DNA of 64,000 nucleotides from Paraburkholderia largidicola (GTDB lineage Bacteria; Pseudomonadota; Gammaproteobacteria; Burkholderiales; Burkholderiaceae), in the NCBI RefSeq assembly GCF_013426895.1, contig NZ_AP023176.1, forward strand, positions 806,001-870,000. Reading direction: 5' to 3'. A program made the translations under genes and the position numbers. Under the pieces are notes generated by a model. It did no database searches. It was not told where the DNA came from and was given only the letters and a program-made list of their open reading frames with translations. Of this stretch, positions 52,703 through 61,416 are shown in pieces (position 1 is the first letter of the stretch; the number at the start of each line of letters is the position of its first letter).

Positions 52703-54067
52703 TTGCAAACGACCTCTCACGCCCACGGCCCTTCGCAGCCGGTGCCCGCGCAACAACCCGTCGCTAAGACGCGCTTCTGGCCGGAAGGCTGGTGGAAGCT
52801 GATGGAATACCGGATCGGCATCATTCCGCTGCCCGTCTACTTCATCCTGCTCGCGCTGATCACGGGCTTTGCCGTCACGGGCAAGGTGCCCGGCGAAATT
52901 TCGATGGCGATCGCCGTGCTGGCGTTCTTCGGCTTCACCTGCGCCGAGCTGGGCAAGCGTCTGCCCGTTCTGCGCAACATCGGCGCGGCCGCGATCTGCG
53001 CGACCTTCGTGCCGTCGGCGCTCACGTACTATCACCTGCTGCCGAAACCCGTCCTCAACCTGACGACGGAGTTCACCAAGCAGACGAACTTCCTGTATCT
53101 GTTCATTGCGTCGATCATCGTCGGCAGCATTCTGAGTATGGACCGGCGCGTGCTGATCCAGGGCTTCATCAAGATCTTCGTGCCGCTCGCAATCGGTTCG
53201 ATCGCGGCCGCCATCGTCGGCACGGCGGTCGGCGCGATGTTCGGACTCGGCGTGAAGCACACGCTGCTGTATATCGTCGTGCCCATCATGGCGGGCGGCG
53301 TAGGCGAGGGCGCGATTCCGCTGTCCATCGGGTACTCGGAAATCATGCATCTGCCGCAGGGCGAACTGTTCGCCCAGGTGCTGCCGCCCGTGATGCTGGG
53401 CAGCCTGACGGCGATCGTGCTGTCCGGCGCGCTCGACATGCTCGGCAAGCGCTTTCCGCATCTCACGGGTCAAGGCCGTCTGCAGGTCGGCGAAAAGGAT
53501 GAAATGGACCCGGTGAAGGAAGAAATCTCCGGCCATATCGACGTCACGCATATCGCGGCCGCCGGCATCACCGCGATCACGCTCTACCTGCTCGGCCTGA
53601 TGTGCCGCAATCTGTTCGGTCTGCCCGCGCCCGTCGCGATGCTGTTCCTCGCGGTGCTCGTGAAGCTCGCGCGCGCGGTGTCGCCGCAGCTGCAGGAAGG
53701 CGCGTTCGTCGTCTACAAGTTCTTCTCGACGGCCGTCACGTATCCGCTGCTGTTCGCGATCGGCGTCGCGATGACGCCGTGGGACAAGCTGATCGCCGCA
53801 TTCACGATTGCCAATATCGTGACCATCGTCGTGACGGTGGCAACGCTGATGGGCACGGGCTTTGTGGTTGGGCGCTTCCTGAAGATGTACCCTATCGACA
53901 CCGCGATCGTGAACGCCTGCCACAGCGGCCAGGGCGGCACGGGCGACGTCGCGATCCTGACGGCGGCGAACCGCATGACGCTGATGCCGTTCGCGCAGAT
54001 CGCCACGCGCATCGGCGGCGCAATCGTGGTGACGCTGACGTTGATCCTGCTCGCGCATTTCGGCTGA
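52703..54067 (+). CDS. 2-hydroxycarboxylate transporter family protein (citrate/malate type)
   Basis: A 454-residue carrier with about eleven membrane helices and the two re-entrant-loop motifs of the 2HCT family: MAGGVGEGAIPLS and CHSGQGGTGDVAILTAANR. Family members (CitS, CimH, MaeN) import citrate, malate or other 2-hydroxy acids with Na or H. Start is TTG at 52703 with AGGAG seven bases before; an overlapping ATG at 52698 is in another frame. It is expressed from a sigma-54 promoter and followed by a terminator and a DctB/DctD-like pair. The substrate is probably a dicarboxylic or tricarboxylic hydroxy acid. Confidence 0.9.
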   Translation: MQTTSHAHGPSQPVPAQQPVAKTRFWPEGWWKLMEYRIGIIPLPVYFILLALITGFAVTGKVPGEISMAIAVLAFFGFTCAELGKRLPVLRNIGAAAICATFVPSALTYYHLLPKPVLNLTTEFTKQTNFLYLFIASIIVGSILSMDRRVLIQGFIKIFVPLAIGSIAAAIVGTAVGAMFGLGVKHTLLYIVVPIMAGGVGEGAIPLSIGYSEIMHLPQGELFAQVLPPVMLGSLTAIVLSGALDMLGKRFPHLTGQGRLQVGEKDEMDPVKEEISGHIDVTHIAAAGITAITLYLLGLMCRNLFGLPAPVAMLFLAVLVKLARAVSPQLQEGAFVVYKFFSTAVTYPLLFAIGVAMTPWDKLIAAFTIANIVTIVVTVATLMGTGFVVGRFLKMYPIDTAIVNACHSGQGGTGDVAILTAANRMTLMPFAQIATRIGGAIVVTLTLILLAHFG

Positions 54068-54095
54068 CGCGCCCGCGCCCGACGCGGCGCGACAG

Positions 54096-54128
54096 CGGGC
54101 GGCGCGATCTGTTTGCGCCGCCCGTTTT
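54096..54128 (+). terminator. rho-independent terminator after the 2HCT gene
   Basis: CGGGCGGCGC (54096-54105), a nine-base loop, GCGCCGCCCG (54115-54124), then TTTT. A perfect ten-pair stem. It separates the transporter from the two-component genes that follow. Confidence 0.85.
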
Positions 54129-54184
54129 CGTATAAGGTGCCGTGCGCGAATCCAGCGCAAGCCGGCATCCGGCGTCGGGCATCG

Positions 54185-56080
54185 ATGAGGTTGAATGTGC
54201 GCGTGAGAATAAGAGGCATACCGTTGTGGGCATGGGCCGCTGCTGGCGCGCTGTATCTCGGCGCGGCAGCAGCGGCCGTCGAATTTGCGTGGGACCGCGC
54301 GATCGATGCGCTCGCGCAAGTCGGCGCGCATCGGCTGGATCTGTACGCGGCCAGCCTGAAAAGCGAGCTGGGCCGCTTCGAGATGATGCCCGCCATCGTC
54401 GCGCGGCAAGATAGCGTGCGTGCGCTGCTGCGCGCAGGCTCGCGCGCTTCGCCCGAACTGCTGCACGACGTCAATACGTATCTCGAAGCCGTCAGCGACG
54501 ACGCGGGCAGTCTCGCCGTCGACGTGATCGACCTGCAAGGCGAGGTGATTGCCGCGAGCAACTGGAACCAGTCGTTCAGCTTCGTCGGCACCAATGTTTC
54601 CTATCGGCCGTACTTCAAGGACGCGCTCGTACACGGCACGGGGCGCTTCTTCGGCATCGGCACGAACACGGGAATGCCGGGCCTGTACTTCGCGAGCGCC
54701 GTGCGCGACGCGGGCAAGCCGATCGGTGCCGCCGCCGTGAAGCTGAGCGTCGATGCGCTCGAAGCGGCGTGGCGCACGCCGGGCGAAGCGGCGATGGTGA
54801 TCGACAGCAACGGCGTGATCGTCATCTCGACGGTGCCCGCGTGGAAGTTCACCGCGTTCCGGCCGATCACCGCGCAGCAGCAGCGCGACATTCAGGCTTC
54901 GCGGCAATACGCGGGCCGCAACGTCGATGCGCTGCCGTATCGCCGCGTCGGTGAGTGGAACGGCACGGCATGGCTCGGGCGCTTTCCCGACTGGCGGCGG
55001 GCGGGCCACACCACGCAGTTTCTCGTGATGTCGCGGACCGCGCCGCAGGCGGGCGACTCGATCACGGTGCTGCTCGACGTGGCCACCGCGCGGCGTCAAC
55101 AGCAGATTGCGCTCGCGTTCGTGACGGGCGCGTTTCTGATCGCCGGGCTGTATGCGTTGTACGCGGCCCAGCGGCGCCGCACGATCGCCGAAAAGCTCAA
55201 GGCGCAGGACGCGCTGCGCCTCGCCAACGACCGGCTGGAGATGACCGTCGCGCAACGCACGGCGGCGCTCGTCGAAACCAATGAACGGATGAAGCAGGAG
55301 ATCGTCGAGCGCAAGCGGACCGAGCAGCGGCTGCGCGACTCGCAGCAGGAAGTCGTGCACGCGGGCAAGCTTGCCGTGCTCGGGCAGATGGCGGCGGGCC
55401 TCACGCACGAGCTGAACCAGCCGCTCGTCGCGATCCGCACGCTGTGCGACAACGCGCGCACGTTCTTCGAGCGTAATCAGCCCGAGCAGGCGGTGGCGAA
55501 TCTGGAGCGCGTGGCGAAGCTCGTCGACAGCATGGCCGTGTTGACGGGCGAGTTGAAGACCTTCGCGCGCAAGCCCGATGTCGAGCGGGTGGCGGTATCG
55601 CTGAGCGAAGCCGTCGCGCACGCGCGGCTCATCTACGAAGCGCGTATCCGCGACGAAGGCGTGCAGCTCGATGTGAAGATTCCGGCGGGCACGACGGTGT
55701 GGGCCGAATCGAGCCAGTTGCAGCAGGTGATCGTCAATCTGCTGGGCAACGCGCTCGACGCCGTGCGCAACGAACCGAAGCGCGTCATCACGATAGCCGC
55801 CGCCGATCCCGACGCGCGCGAGCGTGTGCTGTTCACGATCGCGGATAGCGGCCCGGGCATCGCGCCCGATGTGCTCGCGCATCTGTTCGAGCCGTTCGTG
55901 ACGACCAAGCCGCGCGGGCATGGACTCGGCCTCGGGCTCGCTATCTCGTCGCGTATCGTCGAGGGTTTCGGCGCGAAGATTTCCGCCGCGAATCTTGCAG
56001 ACAGCGGCGCGGACGGCGGCGCACAATTCACTATCGAATTCGCGGCGGCAACGTCGCAGAGGGTGGTTCATGGGAGATGA
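54185..56080 (+). CDS. DctB-like sensor histidine kinase
   Basis: A 631-residue membrane kinase. A first transmembrane helix lies at about residues 10-33 and a second at about 305-327; between them is a periplasmic Cache/PAS-like sensor (about 40-295). After a coiled coil, HisKA holds His408 in GLTHELNQPL, and the ATPase domain has NLLGNALDAV, DSGPGIAPDVL and GLGLAIS. The layout and LNQPL box are those of DctB. It should sense a C4-type or 2-hydroxy acid and phosphorylate the regulator encoded next, with which it overlaps by 11 bp. ATG 54185 has no good ribosome site, so the start is somewhat uncertain. Confidence 0.88.
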   Translation: MRLNVRVRIRGIPLWAWAAAGALYLGAAAAAVEFAWDRAIDALAQVGAHRLDLYAASLKSELGRFEMMPAIVARQDSVRALLRAGSRASPELLHDVNTYLEAVSDDAGSLAVDVIDLQGEVIAASNWNQSFSFVGTNVSYRPYFKDALVHGTGRFFGIGTNTGMPGLYFASAVRDAGKPIGAAAVKLSVDALEAAWRTPGEAAMVIDSNGVIVISTVPAWKFTAFRPITAQQQRDIQASRQYAGRNVDALPYRRVGEWNGTAWLGRFPDWRRAGHTTQFLVMSRTAPQAGDSITVLLDVATARRQQQIALAFVTGAFLIAGLYALYAAQRRRTIAEKLKAQDALRLANDRLEMTVAQRTAALVETNERMKQEIVERKRTEQRLRDSQQEVVHAGKLAVLGQMAAGLTHELNQPLVAIRTLCDNARTFFERNQPEQAVANLERVAKLVDSMAVLTGELKTFARKPDVERVAVSLSEAVAHARLIYEARIRDEGVQLDVKIPAGTTVWAESSQLQQVIVNLLGNALDAVRNEPKRVITIAAADPDARERVLFTIADSGPGIAPDVLAHLFEPFVTTKPRGHGLGLGLAISSRIVEGFGAKISAANLADSGADGGAQFTIEFAAATSQRVVHGR

Positions 56081-57434
56081 CATTCGCGTGCTCGTCGTCG
56101 AGGACGATGAGAACGTCCGCTTCGGCGTCGAACAGGCCGTGGCGCTGGCGGGCTTTCCCGTCAGCGCGTTCGCATCGGCGGCGCAGGCGCTGGCTGAGGT
56201 CGCGCCGGGCGCGCCGCTCGTGATCGTGTCGGACGTGCGGATGCCCGGCATCGACGGTTTGCAGTTGCTCGACAAGGTGCTGGCAATCGACTCGCAGATC
56301 CCCGTCGTGCTGATCAGCGGCCATGCCGACATCTCGACGGCCGTGAGCGCAATGCAGGTCGGCGCGTACGACTTCATCGAGAAGCCTTTTTCGTCCGACC
56401 ATATCGCGGGGCGCGTCGCGCGCGCGGTCGAGAAGCGGCGCCTCACGCTCGAAGTGCAGGGCTTGCGGGCCGCGCTCGACAACTGGCAGGGCATCGAGGC
56501 GCTGGTGCTCGGCAAGTCGCCGGCCATGGCCGAAGTGCGCAAGAAGATTTTGCGGCTCGCGGACACGTCGGTGTCGGTGCTGATCACGGGCGAGACGGGT
56601 ACGGGCAAGGAGTTGATCGCGCGCAGCCTGCATGATTTCGGCGGGCGGCGCGACAAGCATTTCGTCGCGCTCAATTGCGGCGGCCTGCCGGAACAGATTT
56701 TCGAAAGCGAGCTGTTCGGCCACGAAGCGGGCGCGTTCACGGGCGCGATCAAGAAACGTGTCGGCAAGATCGAATGGGCGCACGGCGGCACGCTCTTTCT
56801 CGACGAAATCGAAACGATGCCGATCGCGCTGCAGATCAAGATGCTGCGCGTGCTGCAGGAACGCACGCTGGAGCGGCTCGGCGCGAACGAGTCGATATCC
56901 GTCGATTGCCGGGTGATCGCGGCGTCCAAGGCCGATCTGACGGCGCTTGCCGCCGACGGGCGCTTTCGCTCGGACCTGCTGTACCGGCTGAACGTCGCGC
57001 AGATCGAACTGCCGCCGTTGCGCGAACGCCGGGAAGACGTGCCGCTGCTGTTCGAGCATTTCGTGCTCGCGGCTGCGCGCCGCTTCGGACAACCGGCGCC
57101 CGTCGTGTCCGCTTCGCAGGTGTCGGAACTGATGACGCACGCGTGGCCCGGCAACGTGCGCGAATTGCAGAACGTCGCGGACCGCTTCGTGCTGGGTCTG
57201 ACGGGCGATAGTCTGCTGGCCGAAGGCAGCAATGCGGCAGTCAAGGGCGGCACGCTCGCCGATCAGCTTGCGTACTTCGAGCGCATGCTGATCGAAGACA
57301 TGCTGCGGCGTCATCACGGCAACGTGGCGGACACGAGCGAGGCGCTCGGCATGCCGAAGAAGACGCTGTATCACAAGCTTCGCCAGTTGAAGATCGCTGC
57401 GCGTGATGCGCAGGGCGAAGAGATCGACACGTAG
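56070..57434 (+). CDS. DctD-like sigma-54-dependent response regulator
   Basis: A 454-residue NtrC-family activator. The receiver domain (about 1-120) has VVEDDENVR and phosphoacceptor Asp in SDVRMPG; the AAA+ domain (about 145-375) has Walker A GETGTGKE, GAFTGA for sigma-54 contact, and GTLFLDEIE; a Fis-type helix-turn-helix ends it (GNVADTSEALGMPKKTLYHKL). It should activate the sigma-54 promoter before the 2HCT gene from the tandem palindromes there. ATG 56070 overlaps the kinase gene by 11 bp. Confidence 0.92.
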   Translation: MGDDIRVLVVEDDENVRFGVEQAVALAGFPVSAFASAAQALAEVAPGAPLVIVSDVRMPGIDGLQLLDKVLAIDSQIPVVLISGHADISTAVSAMQVGAYDFIEKPFSSDHIAGRVARAVEKRRLTLEVQGLRAALDNWQGIEALVLGKSPAMAEVRKKILRLADTSVSVLITGETGTGKELIARSLHDFGGRRDKHFVALNCGGLPEQIFESELFGHEAGAFTGAIKKRVGKIEWAHGGTLFLDEIETMPIALQIKMLRVLQERTLERLGANESISVDCRVIAASKADLTALAADGRFRSDLLYRLNVAQIELPPLRERREDVPLLFEHFVLAAARRFGQPAPVVSASQVSELMTHAWPGNVRELQNVADRFVLGLTGDSLLAEGSNAAVKGGTLADQLAYFERMLIEDMLRRHHGNVADTSEALGMPKKTLYHKLRQLKIAARDAQGEEIDT

Positions 57435-57478
57435 CGTTTGTTTTATCAGGCGCACTCCGCACTCCGCACTCAGCGCTT

Positions 57479-57640
57479 GAGACGCTTCATCAACACATGC
57501 GCGAACGCCTTGCCCTCCGTCGTCGATACGCGTCCGCTTCAACGAGGACGCCCGTTCAGATAAGCGAGGAATACGCACCCGGTCTTGTCGTACTGCGTCC
57601 GCGCGAAAGATGTGGCTACGCCGACCGCTCACGGTTGAAA
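57479..57640 (-). pseudogene. possible gene remnant (weak)
   Basis: On the minus strand the frame reads TSFARTQYDKTGCVFLAYLN, GRPR, a stop, then STTEGKAFAHVLMKRLKR and a stop. The composition resembles a coding tail interrupted by a stop. No complete gene fits. I could not assign it to a family; it may be the fragment of a lost gene or chance. Confidence 0.25.
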
Positions 57641-57657
57641 TCAGCCAGGGTTGAACG

Positions 57658-57686
57658 CACCTCTCGAATGCGAGCTTCGAGAGGTG
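57658..57686 (-). terminator. hairpin downstream of the OsmC gene
   Basis: CACCTCTCGAA (57658-57668) pairs perfectly with TTCGAGAGGTG (57676-57686) around a seven-base loop. It lies about 40 bp after the osmC-family stop (minus strand). No T-run follows, so it may be rho-assisted or protect the 3' end. Confidence 0.4.
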
Positions 57687-57726
57687 ACGTCCGCTGTCCA
57701 GCACAGAAGCGCCCTTCGAGACGCGA

Positions 57727-58203
57727 TCAGATGTCGCTGTACTCGATAGTCGGTTCGCAACGAACAGGAAAGTTCACCGAGTTTGCGACGTAGCACTTCT
57801 CGTGCGCTTCGTGGTGCAGTTTCGCAGCCAGTTCGCGGTCGTCTCCCGATCGAATGACAACACGAGGACGCAAGACTACCTCCGTAAACCGGCCCCGATC
57901 GGGACTGTCGAGCATCGTGCCCTGGGCTTCGTCGAGATACGCCAGAACGCGGACGCCTGCATCTGCACACAAATGCAAATACCATAGCTGATGGCATGCG
58001 GAGACTGAAGCCAGCAACAGATCTTCCGGATTCCAGCGCGTCGCATCCCCACGGAACGCTGCGTCGGCCGAACCCGCAAGCTCTGGCTTGGCTCCGGCGC
58101 GGATAACGTGCTCGCGACCGTATTCGCGGTATCCGGAAGTGCCTGTGCCCTGATTGCCAAGCCACTGCACCGCAACGTTGTATTGATGTTCTCCGTATGC
58201 CAT
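57727..58203 (-). CDS. OsmC family protein
   Basis: A 158-residue OsmC/YhfA-type protein, separate from ohr. WNPEDLLLASVSACHQLWYLHLCADAGV carries the first active-site cysteine; the second is in HEKCYVANSVNFPV. Such proteins reduce organic hydroperoxides. ATG 58203 is chosen with GGATGG eight bases upstream; an in-frame ATG four codons earlier has no room for a ribosome site. It is divergent from a GntR gene whose operator palindrome (58315-58328) lies between them, so it may be a target. Confidence 0.85.
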   Translation of the reverse strand: MAYGEHQYNVAVQWLGNQGTGTSGYREYGREHVIRAGAKPELAGSADAAFRGDATRWNPEDLLLASVSACHQLWYLHLCADAGVRVLAYLDEAQGTMLDSPDRGRFTEVVLRPRVVIRSGDDRELAAKLHHEAHEKCYVANSVNFPVRCEPTIEYSDI

Positions 58204-58314
58204 CGCGTAATCCATCCTTCAGTTTGCTGACTTTGAATCGGGACGAGGCACGGATGACGCCGGGCCTCGTTCACCGGGTTGTACGACGGAAGTCATTCTG
58301 GCACAGGTCATCGA

Positions 58315-58328
58315 AATGGTATACCATT
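58315..58328. promoter_or_regulatory. GntR operator between OsmC and GntR genes
   Basis: AATGGTATACCATT is a perfect 14-bp palindrome with the TGGTATACCA core usual for FCD-type GntR regulators. It lies about 40 bp before the GntR start and 110 bp before the OsmC start. Confidence 0.75.
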
Positions 58329-58364
58329 ATTCCAACTTAACCAGCCGGCACGCATGAGCGCAAA

Positions 58365-58994
58365 TTGGACTCGACCGCAAACACCGTGGTGATATCCCTT
58401 CGAGAGATGATCGTAGGCGGACAATTGGGATCTGGAGAGCGGCTGGTCGAGCGAGATCTGGCTGACAGATTCGGCGTCAGTCGAATTCCATTGCGTGAGG
58501 CTATCCAGCAACTGGAGCGCGAAGGTCTTGTGGAAATTTTCAGGAACCGAGGCGCTGTAGTCCGGACGCTGACCGACTCGGATGTCAGCGAGATCTATGA
58601 CTTGCGGACGCTACTCGAAGGAGACGCGATCTATCGCAGCGTAAAGCGGATGGATGAAGAGACGCTGGCTCGCGCGGAACTCGTCCATCGGCTGCTTGAA
58701 TCCGCGACGACGAAGCTGAGACAGGGCGAACTCAATCGCGAATTCCATGAACTTCTGTATTCGCAATGCGGAAACGAGCGTCAACGCAAGGCAATCAGGG
58801 AACTGCGCGCACAAGTTGAACGCTATGAGCGCCTGCAGGACACGTTACTCGACGAGACTCCTTCGTTTCAGGTAGAGCACGAGGAGATTTTGCACGCGTG
58901 CACACAGCGAAATGCACGAGAAGCCCGCTCGCTCACGATTGCCCATCTCAATTCGGCCAGGAAGATCGTCGCGCAACTTATTGCGGACAACTGA
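58365..58994 (+). CDS. GntR/FCD family transcriptional regulator
   Basis: A 209-residue regulator. The helix-turn-helix is residues about 8-70 (LREMIVGGQLGSGERLVERDLADRFGVSRIPLREAIQQLEREGLVEI, RNRGAVV). The C-terminal FCD domain has the metal-binding positions in NREFHELLYSQ and ARSLTIAHLNS. Start is TTG at 58365 with a poor ribosome site; the ATG at 58354 is in another frame and stops soon. An exact AATGGTATACCATT palindrome upstream suggests autoregulation. The effector is unknown; the gene is next to OsmC and ArgC genes. Confidence 0.85.
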   Translation: MDSTANTVVISLREMIVGGQLGSGERLVERDLADRFGVSRIPLREAIQQLEREGLVEIFRNRGAVVRTLTDSDVSEIYDLRTLLEGDAIYRSVKRMDEETLARAELVHRLLESATTKLRQGELNREFHELLYSQCGNERQRKAIRELRAQVERYERLQDTLLDETPSFQVEHEEILHACTQRNAREARSLTIAHLNSARKIVAQLIADN

Positions 58995-59176
58995 GCGACT
59001 AATTTGCGGCTGCAAGCAGACCATTGAGGACGCCCGTCGGCAGCCTGATCCGGGTCGAACTGAGCCGTAGCGTCAGGCAAAGGTCGGCCAGTAAGAGGCA
59101 TTCGACGGTCGCGATCGGATTGTCCGCACCCATCGGCAAAGTGGTGCGTCCAAACTTTAGCTCGAGCCATTGGCCG

Positions 59177-60106
59177 CTATTGCTGCATCAGCATCAGGTT
59201 CAGGTTCTGAACCGCTGCGCCTGATGCGCCTTTGCCGAGATTGTCGAAAACCGCCGACAGCAGGACGTGCTCATGTTCGATGTTGGAAAATACGCTCAAG
59301 CACATGTCGTTCGTGCCATTCAGCACTTGCGGATCCAGATGCTTCAAGACGCGCGATTCTTCCAGCGGCATGACACGTACGTGCGTTGCCCCGGCGTAGT
59401 GGCGCGCGAGGCATGCGTGTAACGTCGCGCCATCCACGCCGGGTGCGAGCAACCGTAACGCGAGGGGCACTGTCAGCACGATGCCCTGGCGGAACGCACC
59501 ATAGGCCGGCATGAAGATGGGGCGCTGCGCGAGCCCGGCGTGCAGCTGGATCTCCGGCGCGTGCTTGTGCGCGAGTTCCAGACCATATACCTGGTACGAA
59601 GGCGCGTTGGCGGCGTCGGGCCCCTCGTATTCCTCCACGCCGGCACGCCCGCGTCCGGAGTAGCCGGACACCGCGTGGATGCTGATGGGGTAGTTGTCGG
59701 GTATGAGCCCAGCCTGCAACAGTGGATGCAGCAAGCCAATTGCACCTGTCGGATAGCACCCGGGATTGGTGACCCGGCGAGCGTTCGCAATGCGCTCAGC
59801 CTGTCCCGGCGTCATTTCCGGAAAACCGTATGTCCAGTCCGGCTGTGTGCGGTGTGCCGAACTTGCGTCGATCAACCTGACGGCAGGATTGACGATGGTT
59901 TCCACTGCCTCGCGCGCGGCAGCATCCGGCAAACAGAGAATGGCGATGTCACAAGCGTTGATGGCTTCCGTGCGACGCCGCGAATCCTTGCGTTCGTCCG
60001 CGGCAAGCGTGAGGAGTTCAAGGTCTGTGCGGTTGCGCAGCCGCTGGTGGATTTGCAACCCGGTGGTGCCCTGGTCGCCGTCGATGAAAACAACAGGAGA
60101 ACGCAT
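59177..60106 (-). CDS. argC: N-acetyl-gamma-glutamyl-phosphate reductase, type 2
   Basis: A 309-residue enzyme of the shorter ArgC type. [18 protein letters not shown] is the NADP loop, [10 protein letters not shown] holds the catalytic Cys and [12 protein letters not shown] the substrate loop with HAV before it; the C-terminal end LNLMLMQQ is characteristic. It makes N-acetylglutamate semialdehyde in arginine synthesis. ATG 60106 is preceded by GGAG about 11 bases before. No other arg gene is here, so it is a lone copy, divergent from a LysR gene with a good LysR box between them. Presence of a second argC elsewhere in the genome is likely but not visible. Confidence 0.9.
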   Translation of the reverse strand: MRSPVVFIDGDQGTTGLQIHQRLRNRTDLELLTLAADERKDSRRRTEAINACDIAILCLPDAAAREAVETIVNPAVRLIDASSAHRTQPDWTYGFPEMTPGQAERIANARRVTNPGCYPTGAIGLLHPLLQAGLIPDNYPISIHAVSGYSGRGRAGVEEYEGPDAANAPSYQVYGLELAHKHAPEIQLHAGLAQRPIFMPAYGAFRQGIVLTVPLALRLLAPGVDGATLHACLARHYAGATHVRVMPLEESRVLKHLDPQVLNGTNDMCLSVFSNIEHEHVLLSAVFDNLGKGASGAAVQNLNLMLMQQ

Positions 60107-60208
60107 ATAAAAGATACTCCGGTGACTGTAGGTGGTAACAGGCAAAACGAGTCCCTATATGTTCCGTGCATTGCTAGAATAGGAAAAGTTGAATTTCATA
60201 ATGCTGAC

Positions 60209-60225
60209 ATTCAGTTTTTCTGAAT
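60209..60225. promoter_or_regulatory. LysR box between argC and LysR genes
   Basis: ATTCAG-TTTTT-CTGAAT is a perfect 6-5-6 inverted repeat with the T-N11-A pattern of LysR sites. It ends 12 bp before the LysR start and about 100 bp before the argC start. Confidence 0.7.
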
Positions 60226-60237
60226 CTGGACGCCGAC

Positions 60238-61122
60238 ATGCGAGAGATCAGTCTGGACCGATTGCGCACTCTGCTCGCCATTACCGACCGTGGCTCGTTT
60301 GCCGATGCGGCGCGCGCGTTGAATCTGGCGCCGCCAACGGTCAGCCTTCACATCGCTGAGCTCGAAGAGCGTATTGGGGCGCCACTCCTGTCGCGCAAAC
60401 GTGGACAGGTCAGGCCGTCGGCGATAGGAGAGGTTTTGGTGGAGCGAGCCCGTCGCCTGCTCGCCGACGCGGAGCAGGCGTTGGACGACATTCAACGCCA
60501 GGTGCAGGGGCTCGAAGGGCGCGTGCGGGTCGGGGCGTCGACGGGTGTGATTGCTTACCTGTTGCCGCAAGCGCTCGAGGTGCTGCGCCAGCACCATCCC
60601 GCTATCGACATTCAGGTTGCAGTGCTCACTTCGCACGAAACGCTGTCCCGTCTGGCGGACGGAACGCTGGATGTTGGACTGGTCGCGCTGCCTCAGCCCC
60701 CTGTGGCAGGACTCACGATAAAACCCTGGCGCCGCGACCCCGTGATGGCCTTTGTGCCAGCGCATTGGCGGTGTCCGGCCCGCGTCACGCCCGAATGGCT
60801 CGCCGCTCAACCTCTCATTCTCAACGACGCGACCACGCGTCTCTCGCGTCTGACCACCGAGTGGTTCGCGACCGGGGGACATCATCCTGCGCCGCGCATT
60901 CAGCTCAACTACAACGACGCGATCAAGAGTCTGGTAGCGGCAGGTTATGGCGCAGCGCTGCTGCCCCATGAAGCCACGACGCCCTTGCCCGACAGCCGCA
61001 TTGTCATGCGGCCGCTGCGCCCGGCGTTGTGGCGTCGGCTCGGGATCGCACATCGTGCGGAGTACGTCGAGCGTTCGACGCAACACGTACTCGATGTGTT
61101 GTGGGATCTGCGATTAGCCTGA
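60238..61122 (+). CDS. LysR family transcriptional regulator
   Basis: A 294-residue LysR protein. Helix-turn-helix at about 1-60 (LRTLLAITDRGSFADAARALNLAPPTVSLHIAELEERIGAPLLSRKRGQ), then the effector domain (residues about 90-290). ATG 60238 is 12 bp after a perfect ATTCAG-N5-CTGAAT repeat, which it probably binds to control itself and argC. This type of LysR next to a lone argC may answer to an arginine-related or other effector; nothing is certain. Confidence 0.87.
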   Translation: MREISLDRLRTLLAITDRGSFADAARALNLAPPTVSLHIAELEERIGAPLLSRKRGQVRPSAIGEVLVERARRLLADAEQALDDIQRQVQGLEGRVRVGASTGVIAYLLPQALEVLRQHHPAIDIQVAVLTSHETLSRLADGTLDVGLVALPQPPVAGLTIKPWRRDPVMAFVPAHWRCPARVTPEWLAAQPLILNDATTRLSRLTTEWFATGGHHPAPRIQLNYNDAIKSLVAAGYGAALLPHEATTPLPDSRIVMRPLRPALWRRLGIAHRAEYVERSTQHVLDVLWDLRLA

Positions 61123-61308
61123 CCGCATGCCACGATGAATGAATCGCGGGGTTGTCGATATTTGACTCACCGGATCGGCCTCGCAGGACGACCTCGCGTT
61201 GTCTGGGATCATGCGCTGCGTGCGGTGGTGGCTGCATCCCGGTGCGCAGTTCTTCTGGCTTCATCTCGCGAGCGTCAACAGATTGTTGCAGGATTCCGCG
61301 CTGCAAAG

Positions 61309-61322
61309 TGTGCAATTACACA
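61309..61322. promoter_or_regulatory. possible operator before the SDR/MarR pair
   Basis: TGTGCAATTACACA is a near-palindrome (one mismatching pair) in AT-rich sequence, about 95 bp before the SDR start. The MarR gene downstream of the SDR would be the candidate binder. Confidence 0.35.
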
Positions 61323-61416
61323 TTATTATTCGGTGGTCGGTTCCTCCTGTGGTCAGCATTCGTCAGAAGCAGGGGTTGAAACCATCTCACTTCGTTTCAT
61401 CTTTTGGAGTTTGCTC

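Noticed and set aside
52688..57253. A very long open frame on the minus strand (over 1500 codons)
   Set aside because: It lies opposite the 2HCT transporter, kinase and regulator genes. Its product is Arg/His-rich with no recognisable domain, as expected for the antisense frame of GC-rich codons.
58995..59170. Minus-strand frame of about 58 codons just downstream of argC
   Set aside because: Its plausible-looking peptide has no start codon with a ribosome site after the preceding stop, so it is not called as a gene.
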